From the NCBI RefSeq assembly GCF_002399615.1, contig NZ_DHDZ01000038.1:83587-147586 (forward strand): a stretch of 64,000 bases of DNA. The letters are read 5' to 3'. This document shows, in pieces, positions 16,471 through 25,605 of the stretch. The notes under the pieces are model-generated. The model saw only the letters and a list, made by a program, of their open reading frames with translations. It ran no database searches and was not told the DNA's origin. The position numbers and the translations under genes were made by a program. Source of the stretch: Pedobacter sp. UBA4863 (GTDB lineage: Bacteria > Bacteroidota > Bacteroidia > Sphingobacteriales > Sphingobacteriaceae). The first letter of the stretch is position 1; each line of letters opens with the position of its first letter.

Positions 16471-17640
16471 TTAAAAGCGTCTATATTCTTTTGTAAGCTC
16501 AAAAATATGAGCTATAATTTTTTGTTCAGTTTTATTTAAGATTAAATCTCTGCGCTCGTAAACTAGGGCTGCAGTTTCTAACATTTTATCTAACGCATAA
16601 ATATCAAAGCCATGCGCACCGCCCCAAGCAAAATCGGGAATAAAATTACGAGGAAAACCTGCACCAAAAATATTGGCACTTACACCTGCAACAGTACCCG
16701 TGTTAAACATGGTATTAATGGCACATTTGGCATGATCAGCCATAATTAGGCCACAAAATTGCAGACCAGTTTTCCTAAAGCTCTCCTTTTCGTAATCCCA
16801 CAGCTTAACCTCACCGTAGTTATTTTTAAGGTTTGAGTTATTGCTATCGGCACCGATATTGCACCACTGTCCCATTACCGAATTACCTAGATAACCTTCG
16901 TGCCCTTTAGAAGAATAGCCCCAAATTACCGTATTGTTTATCTCGCCACCTACTCTGCTAAACGGTCCAATGGTAGTCTTTCCGTAAATCTTAGCACCCA
17001 TTTTCACTTGCGAGTCGTTACATAGGGCAAACGAACCTCGTATATGACAGCCTTCCCAAACTTGGCTATTCTTACCTAAATAAATAGGCCCTTGTAAAGT
17101 ATTAAAGGTAGCACACTCTGCCGTTGCCCCTTCTTCTACAAAAATACGATCGCCCAGTACGATATTTGTACCACTTAACCCAGCCGAAACCTTTCCTTTG
17201 GTAAGCAGAGCAAAATCTTTTTGTATCTCCACGTCATTGAACCCAAAAATATGCTCGGGATAATCTATTTTAACAAAGCTAGACAAATAAGCTACCCTTT
17301 CTAACTTATTTAATGCTTCTTGATAACTTATTTGGACTGTTGTTTTGTAAGCAATCACAATATCGGCTGCGTGTAGCACTTGTCCATCTTTTAATTTTAC
17401 TACATTTTCTAGCAATTCATCATCTGGACATATAGCACCATTCACAAAAACCGAAGCAGCCAATAAAGGATATTTTTCACTTAGGTATTCCTGTGTTTGA
17501 TAGCCGCAGCTAGCATTAAGATGTTTTCCCCATTTTTCTGCGATAGTTAAAATACCTACTCGTAAATCGGCTACTGGACGTGTAAAGGTTAAAGGCCTAA
17601 GCGAAAACCAAGATTTATCATCAAAAAGATTGATTACCAT
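16471..17640 (-). CDS. GlmU-family putative sugar nucleotidyltransferase
   Basis: This 389-residue protein has the two-part layout of sugar-phosphate nucleotidyltransferase/acyltransferase proteins. The N-terminal half (INLFDDKSWFSLRPLTFTRPVADLRVGI) is a diverged nucleotidyltransferase-like domain without the usual GGxGTR loop. The C-terminal half is a left-handed beta-helix with hexapeptide repeats (GPIYLGKNSQVWEGCHIRGS and following). It matches the GlmU-family protein found throughout Bacteroidota, whose reaction is not settled. I use ATG at 17640, as the 9 bp upstream in frame begin with TTG. The gene lies just downstream of the L31 terminator. Confidence 0.8.
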   Translation of the reverse strand: MVINLFDDKSWFSLRPLTFTRPVADLRVGILTIAEKWGKHLNASCGYQTQEYLSEKYPLLAASVFVNGAICPDDELLENVVKLKDGQVLHAADIVIAYKTTVQISYQEALNKLERVAYLSSFVKIDYPEHIFGFNDVEIQKDFALLTKGKVSAGLSGTNIVLGDRIFVEEGATAECATFNTLQGPIYLGKNSQVWEGCHIRGSFALCNDSQVKMGAKIYGKTTIGPFSRVGGEINNTVIWGYSSKGHEGYLGNSVMGQWCNIGADSNNSNLKNNYGEVKLWDYEKESFRKTGLQFCGLIMADHAKCAINTMFNTGTVAGVSANIFGAGFPRNFIPDFAWGGAHGFDIYALDKMLETAALVYERRDLILNKTEQKIIAHIFELTKEYRRF

Positions 17641-17660
17641 AAGCAACAAAAATAAAAAAA

Positions 17661-17682
17661 GCTCACGATTTAAATCGTGAGC
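17661..17682 (-). terminator. Palindromic terminator after rpmE2
   Basis: A perfect 22-bp palindrome built on GCTCACGATTT is flanked by A-runs on the left and right, so it can terminate on either strand. It lies 30 bp past the rpmE2 stop and 21 bp before the next gene start, which must then have a promoter in that space or use readthrough. Confidence 0.88.
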
Positions 17683-17711
17683 TTTTAAAAAAATATGCTT
17701 TTAAGCTAAAA

Positions 17712-17960
17712 TTATTTTTTAGCGTAACGGGTTTTGAATTTATCGATACGACCAGCAGTATCTACCAACTTCATTTTACCAGTATAGAAAGGGTGTGAAG
17801 TATGAGAAATCTCTAACTTATAAAGAGGGTACTCGTTACCGTCTTCCCATTTAACAGTTTCTTTAGTTTCAACGCAAGATTTAGTTAAAAAAGCATAGTC
17901 GTTAGACATGTCTTTAAAAACAACAAATCTGTAGCTCGATGGATGCAAATCTTTTTTCAT
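17712..17960 (-). CDS. rpmE2: Ribosomal protein L31 type B
   Basis: This 82-residue component of the large ribosomal subunit contains the family signature [32 protein letters not shown]. Only one Cys is present (KSCVETK), so the zinc-binding set of L31 type A is missing. It is the zinc-independent type B (RpmE2/YkgM-like). The ATG at 17960 ([13 protein letters not shown]) is the correct start; the frame is open further upstream, but that extension has no family match. It is followed by a strong terminator. Confidence 0.95.
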   Translation of the reverse strand: MKKDLHPSSYRFVVFKDMSNDYAFLTKSCVETKETVKWEDGNEYPLYKLEISHTSHPFYTGKMKLVDTAGRIDKFKTRYAKK

Positions 17961-18327
17961 TTGAATATTATTTAAATTATTTATGTTGAAATTTCCAAGA
18001 ACCCTATTGCAATTTGCTGGCAACAACGTCTATGTCATTTCTTATTATCTTTTTATACCTCTATTTTAGAGGTTGCAAATATCAGTATTTTATTTATTAG
18101 AAACAAGTACCAATTAGAATATTTTCTAAAACCCCTAAGAAACTGTTAAAAGGTGGAATAAATAGTGTACCACGCGAATTTTCTGGCAAAAACCTATCCT
18201 GTAGTAAGTTTTGTACGGTCTTTCCCTATCCGTCATAGCTGCATCCTATACGCACGTGAAGCGTCTTAAAGCAAAAAAGCCTAATTCCAACGCATTAATG
18301 GTAAAAAACCTTAAAGTAGCTACTTTA
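17961..18327. other. Intergenic region before rpmE2
   Basis: This 367-bp gap contains the upstream region of rpmE2. On the minus strand a GATATTTG box near 18080 is one base from the TAnnTTTG consensus. The remainder holds only the possible terminator at 18303-18326. A short plus-strand frame at 18211-18411 runs into the gene on the other strand and has no recognisable product. Confidence 0.45.
18303..18326 (-). terminator. Possible terminator after the mce operon
   Basis: Read on the minus strand, the palindrome AAAGTAGCTACTTT is followed by AAGG and six T residues. It lies 1-2 bp past the stop codon of the 94-residue protein gene. Confidence 0.55.
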
Positions 18328-18612
18328 CTACTTCGAGTATTTATTCCAAATTTCCAATTTCGCTTTTTGTCTGGCGATATAAGCATCGGCTATTACTTCT
18401 CCAGAACTTGAATTTTCGGCACTTTCCAATAGTTGTTTTAGCTTATCTTGGTCAACATCGGCACGATAAAGAATTTGCACCAATTTAGAAAAATCGTCTT
18501 CTACTAGATATTCAAAAGCCTTTACCAAAACCTCTCGCAATTGATTTTCTGATAAGTCTTCTGATAGTTCAAAGTCTTTGCCTACCATTTTAGCTAACGA
18601 CATTTTACTCAT
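18328..18612 (-). CDS. Conserved small protein downstream of mce
   Basis: This 94-residue protein is mostly helical by appearance (ENQLREVLVKAFEYLVEDDF and DQDKLKQLLESAEN) and has no signal peptide or membrane segment. Its ATG overlaps the mce stop in an ATGA junction at 18609-18612, which strongly supports both the start and translation coupling with mce. I do not recognise the family. The coupling points to a job linked with the epimerase or simply to a shared transcript. Confidence 0.75.
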   Translation of the reverse strand: MSKMSLAKMVGKDFELSEDLSENQLREVLVKAFEYLVEDDFSKLVQILYRADVDQDKLKQLLESAENSSSGEVIADAYIARQKAKLEIWNKYSK

Positions 18613-19010
18613 CTAATTTCCTGACAAAGTTCTACCAATACCCCATTTGTTGTTTTTGGATGCACAAAGCAAATCAACTTATTATCTGCACCTTTTTTTG
18701 GCTCTTCGTTTAACAGCACAAAACCTGCTGCCTTCAATCTTTCCATTTCGGCATAAATATCATCTACATCAAAAGCAATATGGTGTATCCCCTCTCCCTT
18801 TTTAGCAATGAACTTGGCAATAGCACTGTCATCGGCTGTGCTAGCCAATAATTCTATTTTATTTTCTCCGGTTTTGAAGAAAGCAGTAGCTACGTTTTCA
18901 CTTTCTACTCGTTCGGTTTTGTAGCAACTTGTGCCCAACAATTGCTCGTACAAAGACGAAGCTTTTTGTAAATCAGCAACTGCTATACCAATATGTTCTA
19001 TCTTATTCAT
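18609..19010 (-). CDS. mce: Methylmalonyl-CoA epimerase
   Basis: The enzyme interconverts (R)- and (S)-methylmalonyl-CoA in the propionate/succinate route. The 133-residue protein has the paired vicinal-oxygen-chelate folds. MNKIEHIGIAVADL supplies the first metal His, GEGIHHIAFDVDDI a second, and VELCQ a Glu near the C-terminus. Length is normal. It overlaps the following small gene by 4 bp on the minus strand and is divergent from iscS. The mutase genes are not in this window. Confidence 0.93.
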   Translation of the reverse strand: MNKIEHIGIAVADLQKASSLYEQLLGTSCYKTERVESENVATAFFKTGENKIELLASTADDSAIAKFIAKKGEGIHHIAFDVDDIYAEMERLKAAGFVLLNEEPKKGADNKLICFVHPKTTNGVLVELCQEIR

Positions 19011-19076
19011 AGATTTAAGGTTATCAGAATGTAAAAATGCACGTTTTATCTATAGTATCATAGCCATTATTTACAA

Positions 19077-19104
19077 TTGTTCGCAAAGTTTTTTCGTATC
19101 TTTG
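19077..19104 (+). promoter_or_regulatory. Promoter of the isc operon
   Basis: An exact Bacteroidota -7 element TATCTTTG lies at 19097-19104, with TTG at 19077-19079 at a suitable 17-bp spacing for the -33 element. The start codon of iscS is 105 bp downstream, leaving a leader that contains a repeat hairpin. Confidence 0.7.
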
Positions 19105-19123
19105 TATCATAAATAAGCATAAA

Positions 19124-19189
19124 GGCGAAAGCCGAAAGCCGAAAGCATTTAATTCACCTGCTTTAAGCTTTGGTCTTTCAGCTGTCGGC
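19124..19189. repeat. GAAAGCC word-repeat hairpin in the iscS leader
   Basis: The left arm 19124-19146 is three tandem copies of a GCGAAAG/CCGAAAG word. The right arm 19167-19189 matches its reverse complement at 18 of 23 positions. Transcribed from the upstream promoter, it would fold into a long imperfect hairpin 20 nt before the iscS start. Confidence 0.8.
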
Positions 19190-19209
19190 AAATAAAAAAA
19201 GATACAAGA

Positions 19210-20421
19210 ATGGAACTTCCTATTTATTTAGATAACAACGCTACCACACCGCTAGACCCAAGAGTATTGGAAGCTATGCTGCCTTATTTCACTAACAAGT
19301 TTGGTAATGCCGCTAGCCGTAACCACGCTTTTGGATGGGTTGCAGAAGAAGGTGTAGATTATGCCCGCGAACAAGTTGCAAAATTGATTGGCTGTACAGA
19401 AAAAGAGATCATCTTTACTTCTGGCGCTACCGAAGCTGACAACTTGGCTATCAAAGGTGTTTTCGAGATGTATGCTGACAAAGGCAACCATATTATTACT
19501 GCTACTACAGAGCACAAAGCTGTGTTAGATACTTGCAAACACTTAGAAAAACAAGGCGCTAAGGTTACTTATCTAAATGTAAAAGAAGATGGTTTAATTG
19601 ATTTAGCTGAATTGGAAGCTGCAATGACACCAGAAACTATTTTAGTAACCATTATGTACGGAAATAATGAGATTGGGGTAATTCAACCAATTAAAGAAAT
19701 TTCTGCTATTGCACACAAACATGGTGCTTTATTCATGACGGATGCAACACAAGCAGTGGGTAAAATTCCTGTTGATGTAAATGCTGATGGCATTGACTTA
19801 ATGGCTTTCAGTGCGCACAAAATGTACGGACCAAAAGGTGTTGGTGCTTTATATGTACGTAGAAAAGGACCAAGAGTTAAAGTAACCGCCCAAATGGACG
19901 GTGGTGGCCATGAGCGTGGCATGCGTTCTGGCACATTAAACGTACCCGGTATTGTTGGTTTAGGTAAAGCTTGCGAGCTTTGTCGTTTAGAAATGGACGA
20001 AGAAACTAAACGTTTATCAGCTTTACGCGATAAATTGGAAAGTGCTTTAACAGTATTAGAAGAAAGTTATGTAAATGGTAACGTACAACACCGTTTACCT
20101 CACGTAGCTAACATTTCTTTCAAATATGTAGAGGGTGAAGGCTTAATGATGGCAATGAAAGATTTAGCAGTTTCTTCGGGCTCTGCTTGTACTTCTGCTT
20201 CGTTAGAACCATCTTATGTGTTAAAATCTTTAGGTCTTTCTGATGATTTGGCACACTCTTCGATACGTTTTGGACTAGGAAGATTTACTACTGAAGAAGA
20301 AGTTGATTACGCAATAGAAAACACCAAGAAAGCTGTTAACCATTTGAGAGACCTTTCTCCACTTTGGGAAATGTTTAAAGAAGGTATTGACTTGAGCAAA
20401 ATTGAGTGGGCAGAACACTAA
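19210..20421 (+). CDS. iscS: Cysteine desulfurase IscS
   Basis: IscS takes sulfur from cysteine, through a persulfide, for iron-sulfur cluster assembly. The 403-residue protein has the PLP-binding Lys204 in [10 protein letters not shown], His102 in TTEHKAVLD stacking on the cofactor and the active-site Cys327 in [14 protein letters not shown]. The long Cys loop marks group I (IscS/NifS) and not SufS. It is the first gene of an iscS-iscU-iscA cluster with spacers of 123 and 75 bp. No IscR, HscA/HscB or ferredoxin is attached. Confidence 0.96.
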   Translation: MELPIYLDNNATTPLDPRVLEAMLPYFTNKFGNAASRNHAFGWVAEEGVDYAREQVAKLIGCTEKEIIFTSGATEADNLAIKGVFEMYADKGNHIITATTEHKAVLDTCKHLEKQGAKVTYLNVKEDGLIDLAELEAAMTPETILVTIMYGNNEIGVIQPIKEISAIAHKHGALFMTDATQAVGKIPVDVNADGIDLMAFSAHKMYGPKGVGALYVRRKGPRVKVTAQMDGGGHERGMRSGTLNVPGIVGLGKACELCRLEMDEETKRLSALRDKLESALTVLEESYVNGNVQHRLPHVANISFKYVEGEGLMMAMKDLAVSSGSACTSASLEPSYVLKSLGLSDDLAHSSIRFGLGRFTTEEEVDYAIENTKKAVNHLRDLSPLWEMFKEGIDLSKIEWAEH

Positions 20422-20426
20422 GACGA

Positions 20427-20540
20427 GTTACGATTGTAGATTTACGAATTACCATTTGAAATACACAATCATTAAATAAATAAAGAATATAACAATTTAC
20501 GATGGCAGGAAATCTAAAATCGTAAATCTAAAATCTAAAA
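20427..20540. repeat. Word-repeat inverted repeat between iscS and iscU
   Basis: The left arm 20427-20450 is complementary to 20517-20540 at 19 of 24 positions, including an unbroken 10-bp core TAGATTTACG/CGTAAATCTA. The right side consists of tandem AATCTAAAATCGTA words that run up to the iscU start codon. The same 19-nt word sequence lies in front of fmt at 34229-34247. Confidence 0.8.
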
Positions 20541-20544
20541 TATC

Positions 20545-20958
20545 ATGGCATATTCAGAAAAAGTGATTGATCACTACACCAACCCTAGAAACGTTGGTAC
20601 TTTAAATAAAGAAGCTAAAAACGTAGGTACTGGCTTAGTAGGTGCTCCAGAGTGCGGCGACGTAATGCGTTTACAAATAGAAGTTGATGACAACAACGTA
20701 ATTACTGATGCTAAATTCAAAACTTTTGGATGCGGCTCGGCTATTGCTTCTTCTTCTTTAGCTACAGAATGGTTAAAAGGCAAATCTATTGACCAAGCTT
20801 TAGAAATTGACAACATGGATTTAGTAGAAGAATTGGCTTTACCTCCGGTGAAAATTCACTGTTCGGTATTGGCCGAAGATGCCATCAAATCTGCCATTAA
20901 CGATTATCGCGTTAAAAACGGGTTGGAAGCATTAGCATTACCTAAATCGCACCACTAA
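20545..20958 (+). CDS. iscU: Iron-sulfur cluster scaffold IscU
   Basis: IscU is the scaffold on which IscS-derived sulfur and iron form new clusters. The 137-residue protein carries the three cluster Cys: Cys37 in GAPECGD, Cys63 in FGCGSAIASSS and Cys106 in HCSVLAED, together with Asp39. The LPPVKIHC segment is the chaperone-recognition motif of the family. It lies between iscS and iscA. Confidence 0.97.
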   Translation: MAYSEKVIDHYTNPRNVGTLNKEAKNVGTGLVGAPECGDVMRLQIEVDDNNVITDAKFKTFGCGSAIASSSLATEWLKGKSIDQALEIDNMDLVEELALPPVKIHCSVLAEDAIKSAINDYRVKNGLEALALPKSHH

Positions 20959-20975
20959 AATAGATGTGAAAAAAT

Positions 20976-21019
20976 AGATGTGAGATGTGAGTTTATAATC
21001 CGTCTCAAATCTCACGTCT
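20976..21019. repeat. GATGTGA word-repeat hairpin between iscU and iscA
   Basis: The left arm 20976-20991 (AGATGTGAGATGTGAG) matches the reverse complement of 21004-21019 at 14 of 16 positions around a 12-nt loop. The arms are themselves tandem copies of a short word. Confidence 0.82.
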
Positions 21020-21033
21020 CAAATCTTACTAAA

Positions 21034-21360
21034 ATGATTACTATAACAGATAAAGCAAAAAGCAAAATAGACGACCTAATGCAGGATTCTGAAATGGGTT
21101 CTGATTATTTTTTACGTGTTTCTGTAAAAGGAGGTGGTTGTTCCGGATTATCTTATAATTTAGATTTTGATAACGAAGAACAAAAAGGCGATCAATTTTT
21201 TGAAGACCGCGGCATTAGAATAGCACTGGATATGAAATCATTTTTATACCTAGCCGGCACGGAATTAGATTTTACTGATGGCTTGAATGGTAAAGGATTC
21301 AACTTCGTAAACCCTAACGCTAGTCGTACCTGCGGTTGCGGAGAAAGTTTTTCTGTATAA
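21034..21360 (+). CDS. iscA: A-type iron-sulfur carrier IscA
   Basis: IscA-type proteins deliver clusters or iron to target proteins. The 108-residue product from the ATG at 21034 has the three conserved Cys: Cys36 in GGGCSGLSYNL, and Cys100 and Cys102 in RTCGCGESF. An upstream ATG at 20980 would add 18 residues encoded by the repeat hairpin, so it is not used here. It is the last gene of the isc cluster, followed by a terminator at 21501-21533. Confidence 0.95.
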   Translation: MITITDKAKSKIDDLMQDSEMGSDYFLRVSVKGGGCSGLSYNLDFDNEEQKGDQFFEDRGIRIALDMKSFLYLAGTELDFTDGLNGKGFNFVNPNASRTCGCGESFSV

Positions 21361-21500
21361 GATAATCTCGTTCAGGCTGAATTCATTTTACGGCGTAGCT
21401 TTCCGCACCGATAAATCGGCACAAGTTTCACCACAGGCCAGCATCGGCTTTTAGTAATATTATAAATAGACTCTAAAACAAATTTAGAGTAACGATAAAA

Positions 21501-21533
21501 CAAAAGGTTCCAATTTATAATTGGAGCCTTTTG
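21501..21533 (+). terminator. Long hairpin, terminator of the isc operon
   Basis: CAAAAGG-TT-CCAATT pairs with AATTGG-AG-CCTTTTG around TATA. It lies 140 bp past iscA and 106 bp before the acyl-CoA ligase, with a short T-run after it. Confidence 0.75.
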
Positions 21534-21639
21534 TCATTTTAAAAACGCAATTTTTACCAACAATCATTCATTCATTTTGTATTATTAGTCGCAATACTTT
21601 ATCATTGTTAGTTCAAAATATCACCAAACATAATGTAAC

Positions 21640-23550
21640 ATGGTATCATTCAACGAATTTTCTACCGTACCTACGCTTTTACGTAACGTTGTAAAAAACA
21701 TCCATCAACCAGAAGAAACCTTTCTAATCCATAAAAAAGGAGATAAATGGGAAGAGATTTCTTTTAAAGAAACCTTAGCTAAAGCTGATGCAGTTGCTGC
21801 ATTTTTTCTAGAAAAAGGTATTGTAAAAGGTGATAGATTAGGTTTGATGATGGAAAATTCGCCAGAATATGTGTATTACGACCAAGGTATTCAACAAATT
21901 GGTGTAATCAATGTATCCATCTATCCTACCCTTTCTGAACATGAAGTAGCTTACATTATTAATGATTCGGGCATTAAAGCCATCTTGGTGGGCAATACCT
22001 TTTTGTTTAAGAAGATATTGAAAGTTGCCGAAAACTGTCAAGAATTAAAATATATCATTCCAGCATTTGCCGATTTTGGAAAAATAGCAATTCCAGAAGA
22101 TTTGAATATTGAAATAATTGATTACAACACCATTTTAAATAGACCTGTATCTGCAGAAGAGATTACTGAAATTGATAAACGCAGAGCCGAAGTATTACCA
22201 GAAGATGTTTCTTCTTTAATTTACACTTCTGGTACCACCGGAACACCAAAAGGAGTAATGCTTACCCATTACAATTTTGTAAAAAACGTGGAGGTTTGTT
22301 TACAGCAAATCCCAGTAATTGATGAAACAGAAACGTTCTTATCTTTCTTGCCTTTGTCGCACGTATTTGAGCGCACGGCCACTTACCATGTATGTTGTGC
22401 GCAAGGCTGTAAAATTGCTTTTGCGCAAAGTTTAGAGCTTTTGGCCAAAAACATGAGCGAGGTTAGACCTACGGTAATGTCATGCGTACCTCGTTTGCTA
22501 GAGCGTATCCACGATAAAGCCATTAAATCTGGCACGGCAGCAGGTGGTTTAAAAGCAAAAATATTTACCTGGGCCTTAGAAGTTGGCAACAACTATAGAG
22601 TTACCAAAGAAGCAGGTAGAAACCCTGGATTGCTATTGAGCGGTAAAAAATCAATCGCCGAGAAATTAGTTTTCAGCAAAATTAAAGAAAAAACTGGCGG
22701 ACGTTTAAAATTCATGATTTCGGGAGGAGCAGCATTGCCTAAAAATGTTGGGGAGTTCTTTGGCGATTTAGGCATTAAAATATTGGAAGGTTTTGGCTTA
22801 ACGGAAACTTCTCCGGTAATGTCGGTTACGGAGTACCACAGACAGGTTTATGGTACGGTTGGCCGTGTAATTCCAGGTATTGAGATTGGCATTCAAAATG
22901 TTGATACCAAGCAGATGATCAATATCCAAACCTACGATACCTTTAATGAAAACTTTGAGTGCGAAGAAGGCGAAATTATTGTTCGTGGTCACTGCGTGAT
23001 GAAAGGCTATTTTAACAAACCTGCCGAAACTGCCGAAGCGATTGATAAGGACAAATGGTTCCATACGGGAGATATTGGTCGTTTTTACAAAGGTAACTTG
23101 CAAATTACCGACAGGCTGAAAAACATGATTGTAAATGCCTATGGCAAGAATGTGTATCCAACGCCAGTAGAAAACATTTACCTGAAAAGCCCTAAAATTG
23201 ACCAGTTGTTTTTAATTGGTGATAAAAAGGAATACATCACGGCAATTATCATCCCTAATAAGGAGACTTTACAAGAAACCTTTAATTTAAAAGAAGATTT
23301 CTTCCAACGTGAAGGAGATTTTATTGCAGAGAAAGAAATTAACGATTGGATTGGTAAGGATATTAAAAAGATTTCTAACGAACTAGCTAAATTTGAGCGC
23401 ATCAAACATTTTATCGTAAAGCGTAACCCGTTTAGTATTGAGGAAGGCGAAATTACGCCTACTTTGAAAGTGAAACGTAGAATTGTAGAGAAAAAATATG
23501 CTCCTGCAATTGCGGAGATGTATGCGAAGGATAGTGCGGAGGTGGAGTAA
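21640..23550 (+). CDS. Long-chain fatty acid-CoA ligase (AMP-forming)
   Basis: This enzyme activates fatty acids with ATP and CoA. The 636-residue protein is of the FadD15-like bacterial type. The AMP/phosphate-binding loop IYTSGTTGTPKGVMLTH is near residue 195, followed by LSFLPLSHVFERTA, the FGLTETSPVMSVT adenylate motif and the hinge GDIGRFYKGNLQITDRLKNM. No membrane span is evident. It has its own transcription unit between the isc operon and lysS, followed by an array of constant-apex hairpins. Chain-length preference cannot be told from sequence. Confidence 0.95.
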   Translation: MVSFNEFSTVPTLLRNVVKNIHQPEETFLIHKKGDKWEEISFKETLAKADAVAAFFLEKGIVKGDRLGLMMENSPEYVYYDQGIQQIGVINVSIYPTLSEHEVAYIINDSGIKAILVGNTFLFKKILKVAENCQELKYIIPAFADFGKIAIPEDLNIEIIDYNTILNRPVSAEEITEIDKRRAEVLPEDVSSLIYTSGTTGTPKGVMLTHYNFVKNVEVCLQQIPVIDETETFLSFLPLSHVFERTATYHVCCAQGCKIAFAQSLELLAKNMSEVRPTVMSCVPRLLERIHDKAIKSGTAAGGLKAKIFTWALEVGNNYRVTKEAGRNPGLLLSGKKSIAEKLVFSKIKEKTGGRLKFMISGGAALPKNVGEFFGDLGIKILEGFGLTETSPVMSVTEYHRQVYGTVGRVIPGIEIGIQNVDTKQMINIQTYDTFNENFECEEGEIIVRGHCVMKGYFNKPAETAEAIDKDKWFHTGDIGRFYKGNLQITDRLKNMIVNAYGKNVYPTPVENIYLKSPKIDQLFLIGDKKEYITAIIIPNKETLQETFNLKEDFFQREGDFIAEKEINDWIGKDIKKISNELAKFERIKHFIVKRNPFSIEEGEITPTLKVKRRIVEKKYAPAIAEMYAKDSAEVE

Positions 23551-23554
23551 ACGA

Positions 23555-23716
23555 TTTGGTTGGTAATCACACCAACCAAAGGGAAAATTGCTGTTCGACA
23601 TTTGTAATGTCGAACTACCTATACGGAATTTTTAATTCCATTTTGTAGCATATAAGCATAACTTTAGTTCGGATTAAAAACCCTATGATATTGCTTCGGA
23701 ATTACAAATTCCGAAG
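23555..23716. repeat. Array of four hairpins, ATTTGTAAT apex type
   Basis: Hairpins lie at 23555-23580 (stem TTTGGTTGGT), 23593-23615 (9-bp stem starting GTTCGACAT, apex ATTTGTAAT), 23625-23639 (GGAATT/AATTCC) and 23694-23716 (10-bp stem CTTCGGAATT, apex ATTACAAAT, the same word inverted). The second is identical over 23 bp to 63477-63499. The array fills the gap between the acyl-CoA ligase and lysS. Confidence 0.88.
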
Positions 23717-23780
23717 AGCAAAGTTCATCATGACGGAATATTAGCGGCGGCTACACATCGCAATGACGCAAAAAAATTAC

Positions 23781-23788
23781 TACTTTTG
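23781..23788 (+). promoter_or_regulatory. lysS -7 promoter element
   Basis: TACTTTTG fits TAnnTTTG exactly and ends 15 bp before the lysS ATG. No clear -33 TTG is visible. Confidence 0.6.
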
Positions 23789-23803
23789 CAAAAAATACCA
23801 TAA

Positions 23804-25513
23804 ATGAGTATAGGATTATCAGAACAGGAAATACAAAGACGTGATTCGCTAAAACAACTACGCGAATTGGGCATTGACCCTTACCCTGCCGAGGCTTTCG
23901 AAATAAATGCCTACGCCGCAGATATTAACGAAAATTACGAAAGAGATAAAACTGCTTATAAGAACATCAGCATTGCTGGACGTATTATGACCCGCCGTAT
24001 TATGGGTAACGCCTCGTTTGCTGAGTTGCAGGACTCTACCGGTAGAGTGCAACTTTACCTAAAGCGTGATGATTTGTGCCCTGATGAAGATAAGACTTTG
24101 TACAACACGGTTTTCAAGAAATTATTAGATCTTGGCGATTATGTTGGCATAAAAGGCTATGTATTTACTACGCAAACTGGCGAGATTTCGGTGCATGTAA
24201 CTTCGTTAACCGTATTATCGAAATCATTAAAACCACTCCCTGTGGTAAAGCGTGACGATGATGGCAATATATACGACGGCTTTACTGACCCAGAATTGCG
24301 CTACAGAATGCGCTATGTGGATTTAACGGTAAATCCTGATTACAAACAAATTTTCATCAACCGTTCTAAGGTTATCAATACCATGCGTAATTACTTCGAC
24401 AGTCAAGGCTGGATGGAAGTAGAAACGCCAATTTTACAAGCGGTGCATGGTGGGGCGGCGGCTCGTCCGTTTGCGACACACCACAATACGTTAGATATGC
24501 CTTTGTTCTTACGTATCGCTAATGAGCTTTACTTAAAAAGGTTAATTGTTGCTGGTTTTGATGGTGTTTACGAGTTCGGTAAAATGTTCCGTAACGAAGG
24601 GATGGATAGAACGCACAACCCTGAGTTTACTTCGATGGAAATCTACGTGGCCTACAAAGACTACGTGTGGATGATGGGCATGGTAGAAGAGTGTTTGGAG
24701 AAAATTGCCGTAGCTATTCACGGTTCGCCAGTGGTTAAAGTTGGTGAGCATGAAATTGATTTTGCTGGTCCGTATGAGAAGTTAACGATGTACGAATCAA
24801 TTCAAAAATATACTGGTATTGATGTGTCGGAAATGAGCGAAGCCGAGTTGGTACAAACTTGTAAAGATTTAGGCATTGCAACTGATGATACAATGGGGCG
24901 TGGTAAATTGGTGGATGAGCTTTTCAGTGAGAAAGTGGAAGCTAACTTAATTCAGCCTACTTACATTACCGACTACCCCATTGAAATGACGCCTTTGGCC
25001 AAGAAACACCGCAGCAAAGAAGGCTTGGTAGAGCGCTTTGAGCTATTTGTAATGGGTAAAGAAATTGGCAACGCTTACTCTGAACTGAATGATCCAATTG
25101 ACCAAAAAGAGCGTTTCGAAGAACAATTGAAATTAGCCGCCAGAGGCGATGATGAAGCCATGGCAATGGATGATGATTTTGTTCGTGCGTTGGAATATGG
25201 CATGCCTCCAACTTCTGGTTTAGGCATTGGTATCGATAGATTGGTGATGTTAATGACTGACCAATCGACCATTCAAGAGGTGTTGTTTTTCCCGCAGATG
25301 CGCCCAGAGAAAAAGAAAATTGAGCTTTCTGCTGAAGAAGCTGAATTGTACGCTTTAGTTAAAGAAGGTGAACAACAATTACTCAGCAATATAAAAGCAA
25401 AATTATCGGAATGGAGCAACAAAAAGTGGGATACTACCTTGAAAGGCTTAACCGGAAAAAACATCCTTAAAGTAACCAAAACAGACGATGGTTTGTTTTT
25501 AGAACATAAATAG
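23804..25513 (+). CDS. lysS: Lysyl-tRNA synthetase, class II
   Basis: LysS charges tRNA-Lys with lysine. The 569-residue protein has the N-terminal OB-fold anticodon-binding domain (about 55-150, with ISIAGRIMTRRIMGNASFAELQD). The class II catalytic core follows: motif 2 FRNEGMDRTHNPEFTSMEIY and motif 3 GLGIGIDRLVMLMTDQ. Compared with the usual 500 residues there is a C-terminal extension of about 60 residues after FFPQMRPE. That extension is rich in charged residues and is common in Bacteroidota LysS, to my knowledge. It ends in a terminator at 25534-25563. Confidence 0.97.
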   Translation: MSIGLSEQEIQRRDSLKQLRELGIDPYPAEAFEINAYAADINENYERDKTAYKNISIAGRIMTRRIMGNASFAELQDSTGRVQLYLKRDDLCPDEDKTLYNTVFKKLLDLGDYVGIKGYVFTTQTGEISVHVTSLTVLSKSLKPLPVVKRDDDGNIYDGFTDPELRYRMRYVDLTVNPDYKQIFINRSKVINTMRNYFDSQGWMEVETPILQAVHGGAAARPFATHHNTLDMPLFLRIANELYLKRLIVAGFDGVYEFGKMFRNEGMDRTHNPEFTSMEIYVAYKDYVWMMGMVEECLEKIAVAIHGSPVVKVGEHEIDFAGPYEKLTMYESIQKYTGIDVSEMSEAELVQTCKDLGIATDDTMGRGKLVDELFSEKVEANLIQPTYITDYPIEMTPLAKKHRSKEGLVERFELFVMGKEIGNAYSELNDPIDQKERFEEQLKLAARGDDEAMAMDDDFVRALEYGMPPTSGLGIGIDRLVMLMTDQSTIQEVLFFPQMRPEKKKIELSAEEAELYALVKEGEQQLLSNIKAKLSEWSNKKWDTTLKGLTGKNILKVTKTDDGLFLEHK

Positions 25514-25533
25514 ATATAATTGCTAAACATCTT

Positions 25534-25563
25534 AAATCCTCAGTTATTAACTGGGGATTTTTT
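25534..25563 (+). terminator. Intrinsic terminator after lysS
   Basis: AATCC-T-CAGTT pairs with AACTG-G-GGATT around ATT, followed by T residues, 20 bp past the stop. Confidence 0.88.
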
Positions 25564-25605
25564 GTTCAACTTTTCTTAACCTTAATTATTAACCAACTAA
25601 GCTTT

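Noticed and set aside
18211..18411. Open frame of 66 codons on the plus strand
   Set aside because: It overlaps the end of the well-supported 94-residue gene on the minus strand and looks random.
20980..21033. Upstream ATG start for iscA
   Set aside because: The added 18 codons are written by the repeat hairpin and match no IscA N-terminus.
23555..23716. Possible CRISPR array
   Set aside because: The repeated unit is only the nine-base hairpin tip; stems and spacing vary and there are no cas genes.
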